Positions 56,223-64,000 of a stretch of DNA of 64,000 nucleotides are shown piece after piece. The stretch is from Pseudomonas synxantha (GTDB taxonomy: Bacteria; Pseudomonadota; Gammaproteobacteria; Pseudomonadales; Pseudomonadaceae), in NCBI RefSeq assembly GCF_900105675.1, contig NZ_LT629786.1, forward strand, positions 1,178,001 to 1,242,000, given 5' to 3'. Each line of letters begins with the position of its first letter. The first letter of the stretch is position 1. The notes beneath the pieces are model-generated. The model made no database searches. It had not been told where the DNA came from and was given only the letters and a program-made list of their open reading frames with translations. The position numbers and the translations under genes are program-made.

Positions 56223-57211
56223 ATCGACTCGAACCTATCGCCAGGCAGTGGCGCGGCAGCCTGTTGCAACAAGGCTGGCGGCTGTGGCTCACGGAGTTGC
56301 GCGGCTGTGTGCCGAAGTGGCTGGCCCTGCAGGAGCCCCCTGAGCAGGTCCATCATTGGCCGCTGACGACGCCGGTTGCGCCGGGCAATGCACGCCAGGT
56401 GCTGATGCTCGCCCACGACATGGTGTTGCAGCAACGCGTGCAACTGCCCCTGGCTGCCGCGCGCAACCTCACGGAGGTGGTCGGCTATGAACTGGACCGC
56501 TACACCCCGTTCGACGCCGAGCAGCTGTACTTCGTGGCTCGCCAGGAGCGGCGCACGTCCAGTCACCTTGAGGTAACACTGGTGGCGATCCTGCGCGAGC
56601 GCCTGGACCAGATCCTTAGTGACTGCGCCGCCCTTGGCTTGCATCCGCACCGCGTGGACGTGGCGGGCCTGGGCATCGACCTGCTGCCCGCGCCGCTGCG
56701 CCCGCGCCAACGTCCAGCCGGAAAGCAGTTGCAGCGCAGCTTGCCGTGGTTGTGCGGCGCCTTGCTGATCGCCGCGATGCTGTTATGGCTCAACGACCGC
56801 CAGCGCGTACTCGACACCATGCACGCCACCGTACAGCAGCAAAAAGCCCAGGTCGCCCAGGTGCAAGCGGTACGCCAGCAACTGCTCAATACCCGCGGCG
56901 CAGCACAGTACCTCACCCAGCGCAAACTGGCACAGCCGCCCCTGGCCGCGCTGCTGAACGACTTGACCACCTGCCTGCCCGCCGACACTTGGCTTGACCA
57001 GTTGGCCGTCAAGGAGGGCGAGGTGACGTTCTCTGGCCAGAGTGCCAAGGCCAGTGGCCTGATCACCCGCATCAAAGCCTGCCGACGCCTGGAAAATGCT
57101 CAGTTCGAAGGGGTGATCCAACCCGATGCGCGCACCGGCAAGGACCAGTTTGCCTTGCGTGCCCACTTACGCCAGGAGGCCGCCGATGCGCCGACCCCTC
57201 ACACCCCGTGA
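56219..57211 (+). CDS. gspL: Type II secretion platform protein GspL (PilN-like C-domain)
   Basis: A 330-residue inner-membrane protein. Residues 1-170 form the cytoplasmic ATPase-binding part (YELDRYTPFDAEQLYFVARQ), one membrane segment is LPWLCGALLIAAMLLWL near 180-197, and the periplasmic coiled and ferredoxin-like part follows. It is a little shorter than classical GspL. ATG 56219 overlaps the gspK stop. The 5' extension of the frame is a shadow. Confidence 0.85.
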   Translation: MNRLEPIARQWRGSLLQQGWRLWLTELRGCVPKWLALQEPPEQVHHWPLTTPVAPGNARQVLMLAHDMVLQQRVQLPLAAARNLTEVVGYELDRYTPFDAEQLYFVARQERRTSSHLEVTLVAILRERLDQILSDCAALGLHPHRVDVAGLGIDLLPAPLRPRQRPAGKQLQRSLPWLCGALLIAAMLLWLNDRQRVLDTMHATVQQQKAQVAQVQAVRQQLLNTRGAAQYLTQRKLAQPPLAALLNDLTTCLPADTWLDQLAVKEGEVTFSGQSAKASGLITRIKACRRLENAQFEGVIQPDARTGKDQFALRAHLRQEAADAPTPHTP

Positions 57212-57788
57212 ACGTCGCGGCGGGGCCTTGTTGATTCTCGCCGTGGTGCTCGGTGCGGCCTATTGGCTGTTGATCGACAGCTGGTTTGCCGGGCCGCTGC
57301 GGGCCATGGGCGAACAAGCCGAACAATTGCGTGAACAGCAGCAACGCTACGCCAGCGTATTGCGCCAGGGCGATGCGTTGCGCGAGCAGCTTGAGCGGGC
57401 GCGGCTAGACCCGGCCAGCAGCGCCAGCCTGTTGCCCGGCGATGATCCCGATGTGGTCGCTGCCGACCTGATGCAGCGCCTCGCCGACCTGATCAACAGC
57501 CACGCCAACCTTGGCGGCGGCTGCACCCTGACCCAACGCAAACCCATCACTGCCGAACAGGACGACAGCGAGCCTTACCGCCAGGTCAAGGTCAGCCTCA
57601 CGCTCAACTGCGCCATCGAACCGCTGACCGCGATCCTGCATGCGCTGGAATATCAGCCGCCGTTTCTGTTTGTCGATGAGCTGCGCATTCGCCGCAGCAA
57701 ACAGGCGCCGTCCACTGGCGGGGCGGGCAAGCTGACGGTGCAGCTGCTGGTGCGTGGTTACCTGCAACCTGCGCGGGTGACGCCATGA
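57186..57788 (+). CDS. gspM: Type II secretion platform protein GspM
   Basis: A 200-residue bitopic protein. A basic N-terminus (MRRPLTPRERRGG) is followed by one membrane segment LLILAVVLGAAYWLLID and a coiled stretch rich in Gln and Arg (about 45-75), then a periplasmic domain. ATG 57186 lies 26 bases inside gspL. It partners GspL in the inner-membrane platform. Confidence 0.85.
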   Translation: MRRPLTPRERRGGALLILAVVLGAAYWLLIDSWFAGPLRAMGEQAEQLREQQQRYASVLRQGDALREQLERARLDPASSASLLPGDDPDVVAADLMQRLADLINSHANLGGGCTLTQRKPITAEQDDSEPYRQVKVSLTLNCAIEPLTAILHALEYQPPFLFVDELRIRRSKQAPSTGGAGKLTVQLLVRGYLQPARVTP

Positions 57789-58285
57789 TCGGCTCACTAC
57801 GCCCATTGGAATGGAGCTTGCTCGGCCTGGCCGGCTTATTAGGGCTGTTGATGGCGGTGATCCTCAGCAGCATCGGCGACGAACCGCGGTGGCTGCCCGC
57901 AGCGCCGGTGCCTGCGCAGCCCTCCGTCAGTGTGCAAGCCGCTCCTGCGCTGGCGTTGCAGGATCTGGCTGCCACCTGGCAAGCACCGCTGTTCAGCCCG
58001 GACCGCCGCCCGGACCGGGTGATGGGCAAGGTGCGGGTGGCCAGCCTGGCCAACCTGACCCTCAGCGGCATCATGATCACCGGCAACCTGCAAATGGCCA
58101 TGCTCAAGCAAGCCGATGGCCCGGCGCTGACTGTACGCCTGGGCCAGACCCTGCCCAACGGCTGGCGCCTGGAACACCTGACCCCGCAATACGCCCGTTT
58201 CGCCCTGGACGGGCGCACCCAGACCCTGAGCCTCTACGGCAAGCGGTTACCCCTGATTTCCCATCCCCGCGAGCCCCTCCCTTGA
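57785..58285 (+). CDS. GspC/HxcP-like inner-membrane linker
   Basis: A 166-residue protein with one N-terminal membrane segment (LLGLAGLLGLLMAVILSSIG), a Pro/Ala-rich linker and a homology-region domain with LANLTLSGIMITGNLQMAML and GQTLPNGWRLEHL. It takes the place of GspC, linking the platform to the secretin, and lacks a PDZ or coiled tail. HxcP of the Hxc system has this form. It overlaps gspM (ATGA) and lies five bases before gspD. Confidence 0.78.
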   Translation: MIGSLRPLEWSLLGLAGLLGLLMAVILSSIGDEPRWLPAAPVPAQPSVSVQAAPALALQDLAATWQAPLFSPDRRPDRVMGKVRVASLANLTLSGIMITGNLQMAMLKQADGPALTVRLGQTLPNGWRLEHLTPQYARFALDGRTQTLSLYGKRLPLISHPREPLP

Positions 58286-58290
58286 TCGAT

Positions 58291-60417
58291 ATGCGCACTT
58301 CGCTGTTTTGCCTGGCCACTGCCGTCTCCCTGGGCGGCTGTGGATCGTTGCCTGATACCCTCGACCCGGACGCCGACCTGCTGCACGAAGCACTGCAGGG
58401 TACCGGCTCGCAACGCCCGCCGCCCGAGTCGCCCGTGGTTGAAAACCCGCAGCCGGCCACCCCGGCACCGCCGCAACGCCAGTTGATTCGCGGCAATCAA
58501 AGCTTCGTGCGCCAGCCCACCGCGCCCGCGAAAGTGCCGGAGCAGGGCGGCGACATCGTGTTCAACTTCGCCGACCAGCCCATCGAGGCGGTAATCAATA
58601 GCGTGATGGGCGACCTGCTGCACGAGAACTACAGCATCGCCGAGGGGGTGAAGGGCAATGTCAGCTTCTCCACCTCCAAACCGGTGGACAAGCAACAGGC
58701 GCTGTCGATTCTCGAGACGCTGCTGTCGTGGACCGACAACGCGATGATCAAGCAGGGCAACCGCTACGTCATCCTGCCGGCCAACCAGGCGGTGGCGGGC
58801 AAGCTGGTGCCGCAGATGCGCGTGGCGCAACCGTCCAGCGGCCTCTCGGCGCGGCTGTTCCCGCTGCGCTATATCTCCGCCACCGAGATGCAGAAACTGC
58901 TCAAGCCGTTTGCCCGAGAGAATGCATTTCTGTTGGTCGACCCGGCACGCAATGTACTGAGCCTGGCCGGCACCCCGGAAGAGTTGGCCAACTACCAGGA
59001 CACCATCGACACCTTCGACGTCGACTGGCTCAAGGGCATGTCGGTGGCGGTATTCGGCCTGCAACGCGCCTCGGTGGCCGAGCTGATGCCCGAGCTGCAA
59101 GCCATGTTCGGCGCCGACAGCGGCACGCCCCTGGCAGGCATGCTGCGCTTCCTGCCGGTCGAGCGCACCAATTCGGTGGTGGCGATCTCTTCCCAGCCCG
59201 AGTACCTCAGCGAGGTGGGCGACTGGATTCGCACCATTGACGAGGGCGGCGGCAACGAGCCGCAGATGTATGTGTACGACGTGCGCAATATGAAGGCCGC
59301 CGACCTGGCCAAGTACCTGCGGCAGATCTACGGCAACGGCGCGATCAAGGACGACACCCCCGCCAAGGTCGCCCCGGGCTTGCGTACGACTACATTGTCA
59401 TCGTCCACCAGCGCCGGTTTGCAAGCCAACACTCCTGTGCCAGCCCCCGAGGAGCCCGAGCCGCAGAGCGGCGAGAACACCCCGGCGACCCCCACCAGCG
59501 ACCTCGAGGCCGGCACCCGCATCACTGCGCAAAAGAGCAGCAACCAACTGCTGGTGCGCACCCGCCCGGCGCAGTGGAAAGAGATCGAAGCGGCGATCAA
59601 GCGCCTGGACAACCCGCCGCTGCAAGTGCAGATCGAAACCCGCATCCTCGAGGTCAAGCTTACCGGTGAACTGGACCTGGGCGTGCAGTGGTACCTCGGC
59701 CGCCTGGCCGGCAATTCCACCAGCACCACGGTGGCCAATGCTTCCGGCAGCCAGGGCGCACTGGGCGGTGGTGGAGCAGGGCTGGGGGCGGCGGACTCAT
59801 TGTTCTACTCTTTTGTCAGCTCCAACCTGCAAGTGGCCCTGCACGCCCTGGAAACCAACGGCCGTACCCAGGTGCTGTCGGCGCCGTCGCTGGTGGTGAT
59901 GAACAACCAGCCGGCGCAGATCCAGGTGGGCGACAACATTCCCATCAGCCAGACCACCGTTAACACCGGTGACGCCGACACCACCCTGAGCAGCGTCGAA
60001 TATGTGCAGACCGGGGTGATTCTGGACGTGGTGCCGCGCATCAATCCAGGTGGCCTGGTGTACATGGATATCCAGCAGCAGGTCAGCGATGCCGAGAATC
60101 AGGTCGGTAATAGCGACACGCCGGTCAACCCGCGGATCTCCACGCGTTCGGTGTCCACCCAGGTGGCGGTGCAGAGTGGGCAGACGGTGTTGCTCGGCGG
60201 GTTGATCAAGCAGGACAACGCTGAGAGTGTCAGTGCCGTGCCTTACCTGGGCAAAATCCCGGGGTTGCGCTGGTTGTTTGGCAATACCAGCAAGTCCAAG
60301 GACCGTACGGAGTTGATCGTGTTGATCACGCCTCGGGTAATTACCAGCAGCAGCCAGGCGCGGCAGGTGACGGATGACTATCGCCAGCAGATGCAGCTGT
60401 TGCGGCCCGCTCAATAA
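58291..60417 (+). CDS. gspD: Type II secretin GspD, lipoprotein form (HxcQ-like)
   Basis: A 708-residue secretin. Residues 1-17 are a lipoprotein signal, MRTSLFCLATAVSLGGC, with Cys17 followed by GS, which favours the outer membrane. N0-N3 domains follow (DIVFNFADQPIEAVINSVMG, then repeated KH-like folds with a Ser/Pro-rich loop at about 360-410). The secretin core ends VPYLGKIPGLRWLFG and ELIVLITPRVI. A self-lipidated secretin needs no pilotin, as known for HxcQ of P. aeruginosa. ATG 58291. A TTG at 58282 is possible. Last gene of the operon. Confidence 0.93.
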   Translation: MRTSLFCLATAVSLGGCGSLPDTLDPDADLLHEALQGTGSQRPPPESPVVENPQPATPAPPQRQLIRGNQSFVRQPTAPAKVPEQGGDIVFNFADQPIEAVINSVMGDLLHENYSIAEGVKGNVSFSTSKPVDKQQALSILETLLSWTDNAMIKQGNRYVILPANQAVAGKLVPQMRVAQPSSGLSARLFPLRYISATEMQKLLKPFARENAFLLVDPARNVLSLAGTPEELANYQDTIDTFDVDWLKGMSVAVFGLQRASVAELMPELQAMFGADSGTPLAGMLRFLPVERTNSVVAISSQPEYLSEVGDWIRTIDEGGGNEPQMYVYDVRNMKAADLAKYLRQIYGNGAIKDDTPAKVAPGLRTTTLSSSTSAGLQANTPVPAPEEPEPQSGENTPATPTSDLEAGTRITAQKSSNQLLVRTRPAQWKEIEAAIKRLDNPPLQVQIETRILEVKLTGELDLGVQWYLGRLAGNSTSTTVANASGSQGALGGGGAGLGAADSLFYSFVSSNLQVALHALETNGRTQVLSAPSLVVMNNQPAQIQVGDNIPISQTTVNTGDADTTLSSVEYVQTGVILDVVPRINPGGLVYMDIQQQVSDAENQVGNSDTPVNPRISTRSVSTQVAVQSGQTVLLGGLIKQDNAESVSAVPYLGKIPGLRWLFGNTSKSKDRTELIVLITPRVITSSSQARQVTDDYRQQMQLLRPAQ

Positions 60418-60437
60418 TCCTGGCTGCACCGAGTACC

Positions 60438-60590
60438 AATGTGGGAGGGGGCTTGCCCCCGATGAGCATGGGTATCTACACAACTTTGGTACGCCGCTGC
60501 TCTTCTGCAATGGAGCTTGCTGCCTGGCAGCTTATAGCTATCTAACTGATGCACCGCGATCCAAATGTGGGAGGGGGCTTGCCCCCGATG
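60438..60590. repeat. Two REP elements
   Basis: Identical 27-base copies at 60438-60464 and 60564-60590 share the core GGGGGCTTGCCCCC with AATGTGGGA before it and GATG after it. This is the common REP type of fluorescens-group genomes. The first is followed by the inverted copy of the 18-mer found after aqpZ. Confidence 0.85.
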
Positions 60591-60611
60591 GCGGCCTTAG
60601 GGCCGACCAAG

Positions 60612-60935
60612 ATGCTGGATCAGACCGAGTACATATCCGTTATTTGGGCAACGGCCACTTAGGGTTCCGCTTTTACAGCGGGTCACTTTTGAAAAGCGCA
60701 AAAGTAACCAAAACGCTCTTGCCCCACCACTCGGCACCTCGCCCAGGCTCGGTGTGCCCGTAATCCGACAGGGATTTGGGGGGCCGCCGCCACGCGCCAT
60801 CCATGGCGCGGGGCGGCTAAACCGGCATCCCTGCCGGTTTACCCCCCAAATCCCTGTCGAATTCCGGCCAGCGTGGTTTGACGGGGCGCCTAAGATCAAG
60901 ATCAAAAGCAGATCAAGATCAAGAGCGGCTCGTTT
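60612..60935. repeat. Complex dispersed repeat with nested palindromes
   Basis: An outer perfect 17-base inverted repeat GACAGGGATTTGGGGGG (60767-60783) and its inverse (60842-60858) encloses two hairpins: CGCGCCAT/ATGGCGCG at 60793-60810 and TAAACCGGCA/TGCCGGTTTA at 60818-60841. The flank contains the direct repeat AGATCAAGATCAA. I recall near-identical copies scattered in pseudomonad genomes, where they yield spurious ORFs. No protein is supported. The stretch 60418-61430 holds only this, the REPs, the 18-mer copies and an A/T-rich promoter region. Confidence 0.75.
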
Positions 60936-60967
60936 CGCATCGTGGTTACTGACGGTCGCTACGTCAG

Positions 60968-60985
60968 AGTTGTGTAGATACCCAT
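60968..60985 (+). repeat. Third copy of the 18-mer AGTTGTGTAGATACCCAT
   Basis: Exact match to 50516-50533 and, inverted, to 60468-60485. The three copies bracket the type II secretion operon and mark REP-associated sequence. Confidence 0.8.
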
Positions 60986-61079
60986 GCCCCGATGAGGGAG
61001 TGTCAGTGAGCACATCTGTGACTGACCCAACGCCATCGGGGTGTAGAACCCTCCCACAAGGGTATGCGCACGTTCCAAT

Positions 61080-61098
61080 TAAAAAAATAATCATTTTT
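61080..61098. promoter_or_regulatory. Possible Fur box
   Basis: The 19 bases around AATAATCATTTTTA match the Fur consensus at about 13 positions by eye, mainly in the right half. It is over 300 bases before the receptor start, in an A/T-rich tract where chance matches are likely. Confidence 0.25.
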
Positions 61099-61430
61099 AT
61101 GAATAAAGATATTTGTAAATAATGAAATTAGAGAATATTAGCTTATACCAAAACAGCATTATATTTTTAAAATTCATTCCGTTATGTTTGAGTTCAACAG
61201 CCTACCCCTGACCTCGGATGGTACCCAGCGTGATTCAGATTCTGCGCGCCTGACCGGGTAATCCCGCCGCAGCAGAATCGTTGGACGGGAGCTCAACGTA
61301 TGTTGCCACCTCACACCCCGCGCTTGCCCCACACCTAGCCCAAACCGCGCCCACCCCCTGGAACGCCGGCCACGCCGCACCAAGCAGCGTGCCTGCCCGA
61401 CTTCGCGATTTGGAAAAGCTGGGAATGGAT

Positions 61431-63824
61431 ATGAAGCACGTTCTACCACCCACCACCGCCCTGGCGTTGACCCTGCTGGCCGCAGCGACACAGGCCCAGG
61501 ACGACAGCACACTCTCCACCGTCGTGGTCACCGGTAACCGTGGCGCCGAGCAGCGCACGGTCACCAGCAGCCCGGTGCCCATTGATGTGGTCAGCGCCAA
61601 GCAATTGCAAAGCACCGGCAAGCCCGGGTTGATGGAAGCATTGAGCGCGGTGATCCCATCGCTGACCCTACCGGAAAAAACCGGCTGGGACGCCAGTGGC
61701 ATCGCACGAGCGCCGAACCTGCGTGGTTTGAGCGCCGCCGAAGTGCTGGTGCTGGTCAACGGCAAGCGCCGCCATACCAGCGCCACCCTGAATATCAACG
61801 GTATCAACACCGGTGCGGCACCGGCCGACCTGGACCTGATTCCCATCAGCGCCATCGACCATGTGGAAGTGCTGCGCGATGGCGCCGCCGCCCAGTACGG
61901 TTCCGATGCCATCGCCGGGGTGATCAACGTGATCCTCAAGGCCGACGCCAGCGGCACCTCGGTAACGAACGCGGGGCTTGGCTATGACGGCAAGAAGCAG
62001 ACCGTGCAACAAAGCCTCAACAAGGGCTTCGAGATCGGCAACGGCGGCATCGTGCAGCTGGCCCTGGATGCGCGCAGCCAGAACGACGACAACAAGGCCA
62101 GCGCCAACGGCTATAGCTATGAACAAGCCTATGACCTGGCAGGCAAGTCCACCTACGGTGGCTACGGCACGCCCAAGACCAACCTGCTGACCCTGGGCTA
62201 CAACGCCGAGCTGCCGATTGACGACAGTTTCAGCCTGTACTCCTTCACCACCTACTCGCGACGCAAGGCCGAGCAGGGCCAGAACTTCCGCTTGCCGACC
62301 ATCACCAACACCATTACTACCGGGCCCAACGGCTACCCGGCCGGGTACACCCCGACCTGGTACATCGACGAGGACGATTTCCAGGCGGCGTTCGGTGGCA
62401 AGGGCAGCGTGGGCGAGTGGGACTGGGACCTGTCCACCACCTACGGGCGTAACGAAGCGGAGCAGGGCACCACCCACAACCAGAACCCGTCCCTGGGCGA
62501 GGCCACGCCGAACAGCTTCACGTCCGGCACCTGGATTTCCACCGAGTTGACCACCAACCTGGACTTCAAGCGCGGCTTTGATATCGGCCTGCAAAAACCC
62601 TTGGACCTGTCCTATGGCTTCGAGCATCGGCGCGACACCTATGAGGTGCAGGCCGGTGACTACGCCTCCTATGCCAACGGCGGCTACTGCGTGGCGCCGG
62701 GTAATTGTGCGTCCTCGGGAGCCCAGGTCACCAACGGCATTTCTGCGCAGGAACAAAGCAGCGCCTCGCGCAACAGCCTGGCCGGCTATGTGGACGTGGG
62801 CTTCAACCCGTTGCCGGACTGGTATGTCGGCACCGCCCTGCGCTATGAGCATTACAACCAAGGCGTGGGCGCTACCCGCAGCGGCAAGCTGACCACCCGC
62901 TACGACTTCACGCCGCAGATCGCGGTGCGTGCCACGGTGAGTAATGGCTTTCGTGCGCCGTCCCTGGCCAACAGTTTGTTCAGTGCGCGCTCTACCACCT
63001 ACGGCGTGGTGGACGGGGTGTACCAGTCGATCAACTACGGCGTGCTGCCAGTGGGTTCGGCGGCGGCCAAGGCGTTGGGCGCCGAAGAGCTCAAGCCCGA
63101 GCGCTCGACCAATTTCAGCCTCGGCTTGACCCTGACCCCCACCGAGCGCCTGAGCTTCACCGCCGATGCCTACGTGATCAACCTGCGCGACCGCATCACC
63201 CTCACCGGCACCTTGCTCGGCCCGCAAGTCACCCAGGTGCTGCAGAACAATGGCGTCAACTCCATCTCCGGCGGCCAGTACTTTATCAACGGCGCCGATA
63301 CCCGCACCAAGGGCCTGGACCTGGTCAGCAGCTACAACCAGGACCTGGGCACGTTCGGCGCCCTGAAATGGACCGCCGCGTTCAACTGGAACCAGACCCG
63401 GATCCTCAATTACAAGCAGTCCACCAACATCCTCGGCACTTCCTTTGATCTGATGGACCGCCAGGCGCGCAACCTGATCACTGGCGTGCAGCCCACTACC
63501 AAGCTGATCCTCGGCGGCGACTGGAGCATCGGGCGCTTGAACCTCAACCTGGCCCTGACCCGCTACGGCTCCTACAAGGAAGTGAACTCCTCGGCCAACC
63601 GCGACCTGGACCGGGTCTACAGCGCCAAATGGATCACCGACCTCGACCTTGGCTACAACCTCACCCAAGACCTGAACATCGCCATCGGCGCCAAGAACCT
63701 GTTCGACCAATACCCCAAGAAGCAAGGGGTGCCGAGCAGCACCATGGTCGCCAGCTACGGCACTTATTCGCCCTACGGTTTTACCGGCGGGTATTACTAC
63801 ACCCGGCTGACTTACGCCTTCTAA
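61431..63824 (+). CDS. TonB-dependent receptor
   Basis: A 797-residue outer-membrane receptor. The signal peptide is MKHVLPPTTALALTLLAAAT, cut near AQAQ-DD. A TonB-box-like DSTLSTVVVTG and the plug domain (PNLRGLSAAEVLVLVNGKRR and DHVEVLRDGAAAQYGSDAIA) follow. The 22-strand barrel ends GGYYYTRLTYAF with a terminal Phe. The ligand is unknown. The next gene looks like a polar amino-acid ABC permease, so the ligand may be something other than a siderophore. Starts at 61425 and 61431 are both near a GGA. Confidence 0.92.
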   Translation: MKHVLPPTTALALTLLAAATQAQDDSTLSTVVVTGNRGAEQRTVTSSPVPIDVVSAKQLQSTGKPGLMEALSAVIPSLTLPEKTGWDASGIARAPNLRGLSAAEVLVLVNGKRRHTSATLNINGINTGAAPADLDLIPISAIDHVEVLRDGAAAQYGSDAIAGVINVILKADASGTSVTNAGLGYDGKKQTVQQSLNKGFEIGNGGIVQLALDARSQNDDNKASANGYSYEQAYDLAGKSTYGGYGTPKTNLLTLGYNAELPIDDSFSLYSFTTYSRRKAEQGQNFRLPTITNTITTGPNGYPAGYTPTWYIDEDDFQAAFGGKGSVGEWDWDLSTTYGRNEAEQGTTHNQNPSLGEATPNSFTSGTWISTELTTNLDFKRGFDIGLQKPLDLSYGFEHRRDTYEVQAGDYASYANGGYCVAPGNCASSGAQVTNGISAQEQSSASRNSLAGYVDVGFNPLPDWYVGTALRYEHYNQGVGATRSGKLTTRYDFTPQIAVRATVSNGFRAPSLANSLFSARSTTYGVVDGVYQSINYGVLPVGSAAAKALGAEELKPERSTNFSLGLTLTPTERLSFTADAYVINLRDRITLTGTLLGPQVTQVLQNNGVNSISGGQYFINGADTRTKGLDLVSSYNQDLGTFGALKWTAAFNWNQTRILNYKQSTNILGTSFDLMDRQARNLITGVQPTTKLILGGDWSIGRLNLNLALTRYGSYKEVNSSANRDLDRVYSAKWITDLDLGYNLTQDLNIAIGAKNLFDQYPKKQGVPSSTMVASYGTYSPYGFTGGYYYTRLTYAF

Positions 63825-63843
63825 GGCCTGCGAGGAATAGCAC

Positions 63844-64000
63844 ATGCCCATTGTTGCCAAACCCTACGACCTGCTCGATGAGGTCAGCGTCCAACCGCTG
63901 CGTCAGCGCCGTGTCGCCACGCCGATCAAGGCGCTGCAAGTAGTGCCCGCCCGACATCCCTGGCGCTGGGCCGGGTCGATCTTCGCCGCGCTGGTGCTGC
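63844..64000 (+). CDS. Polar amino-acid-type ABC permease, N-terminal part (cut by window end)
   Basis: ATG 63844 with GAGGAA 9-14 bases upstream. The 52 visible residues start MPIVAKPYDLLDEVSVQPLR and lead through VVPARHPWRW into a first membrane segment AGSIFAALVLL. The VVPARxxxRW sequence before the first segment is typical of pseudomonad polar amino-acid ABC permeases. It is 19 bases after the receptor stop, probably one operon. The catalytic or EAA regions lie beyond the window. Confidence 0.6.
   Translation, partial: MPIVAKPYDLLDEVSVQPLRQRRVATPIKALQVVPARHPWRWAGSIFAALVL

Noticed and set aside
60418..61122. Open frames of 120-165 codons over the REP and palindrome region
   Set aside because: They run through inverted repeats and REP elements. 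Such frames are typical false genes in this dispersed repeat.
61668..63860. 730-codon open frame on the minus strand opposite the TonB receptor
   Set aside because: Composition is rich in Gly, Val and Gln with no family motif. The receptor on the plus strand explains the sequence.

Overview
The window reads as chromosome of a fluorescens-group Pseudomonas. The evidence is the gene order thrS-infC-rpmI-rplT-pheS-pheT-ihfA-merR-like-tRNA-Pro, an OprD porin, DUF2388 and I78 small exported proteins, a type II secretion locus with a lipidated secretin, and REP elements with the GGGGGCTTGCCCCC core. Most of the window has GC-rich third codon positions. The stretch from about 10.4 to 21 kb is visibly more A/T-rich and looks acquired.

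Layout. 1-2.5 kb: the end of a nucleoside hydrolase gene and small housekeeping or exported proteins, including a cold-shock protein. 2.8-10.3 kb: a translation operon (ThrRS, IF3 with an AUU start, L35, L20, both PheRS subunits, IHF-alpha, a MerR-like regulator) and tRNA-Pro(GGG). A hairpin just before the thrS ribosome binding site has a 7-base loop that looks like the tRNA-Thr(GGU) anticodon loop. 10.4-11.6 kb: decayed mobile-element-like sequence behind the tRNA. 11.6-20.9 kb: an accessory amino-acid metabolism island. It holds a LysR regulator, an ATP-grasp ligase, a second LysA of enterobacterial type, a stand-alone NRPS adenylation domain, an MFS remnant, an ACT-domain protein, an HExxH protein of unknown family, a ProC-like reductase and a methyltransferase. 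Its right edge cuts a DUF1203 gene, and an internal deletion removed the carrier domain and most of the transporter. This is the best candidate for an undescribed system, although it may be partly decayed. 21.7-23.4 kb: an IS4-family element sits inside a small gene, with a clean 9-bp target duplication.

23.4-38.5 kb: an exported trypsin-like protease, a DUF2388 protein, then a LysR-linked catabolic locus: alpha/beta hydrolase, peptide-type ABC importer, OprD porin, NylB-like serine hydrolase, class III omega-aminotransferase and aldehyde dehydrogenase. Together these suggest uptake of an amide or oligomer of an omega-amino acid, its hydrolysis, deamination to a semialdehyde and oxidation to a dicarboxylate. 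38.6-42.3 kb: a sensor-kinase fragment, an amino-acid permease, an acetylpolyamine amidohydrolase-like enzyme and an Lrp regulator. 42.3-49.6 kb: a Weimberg-type sugar-acid pathway (IlvD/Edd dehydratase, XylX-like FAH protein, 2,5-dioxovalerate dehydrogenase, MFS importer) with its LysR regulator. Two matching palindromes of form ATAAC-N5-GTTAT lie at its two promoter regions. 49.7-60.4 kb: aquaporin Z and an eleven-gene type II secretion operon (E-F-G-H-I-J-K-L-M-C/P-like-D). 60.4-64 kb: REP elements, a complex nested palindromic repeat, a TonB-dependent receptor and the start of an ABC permease gene cut by the window end.
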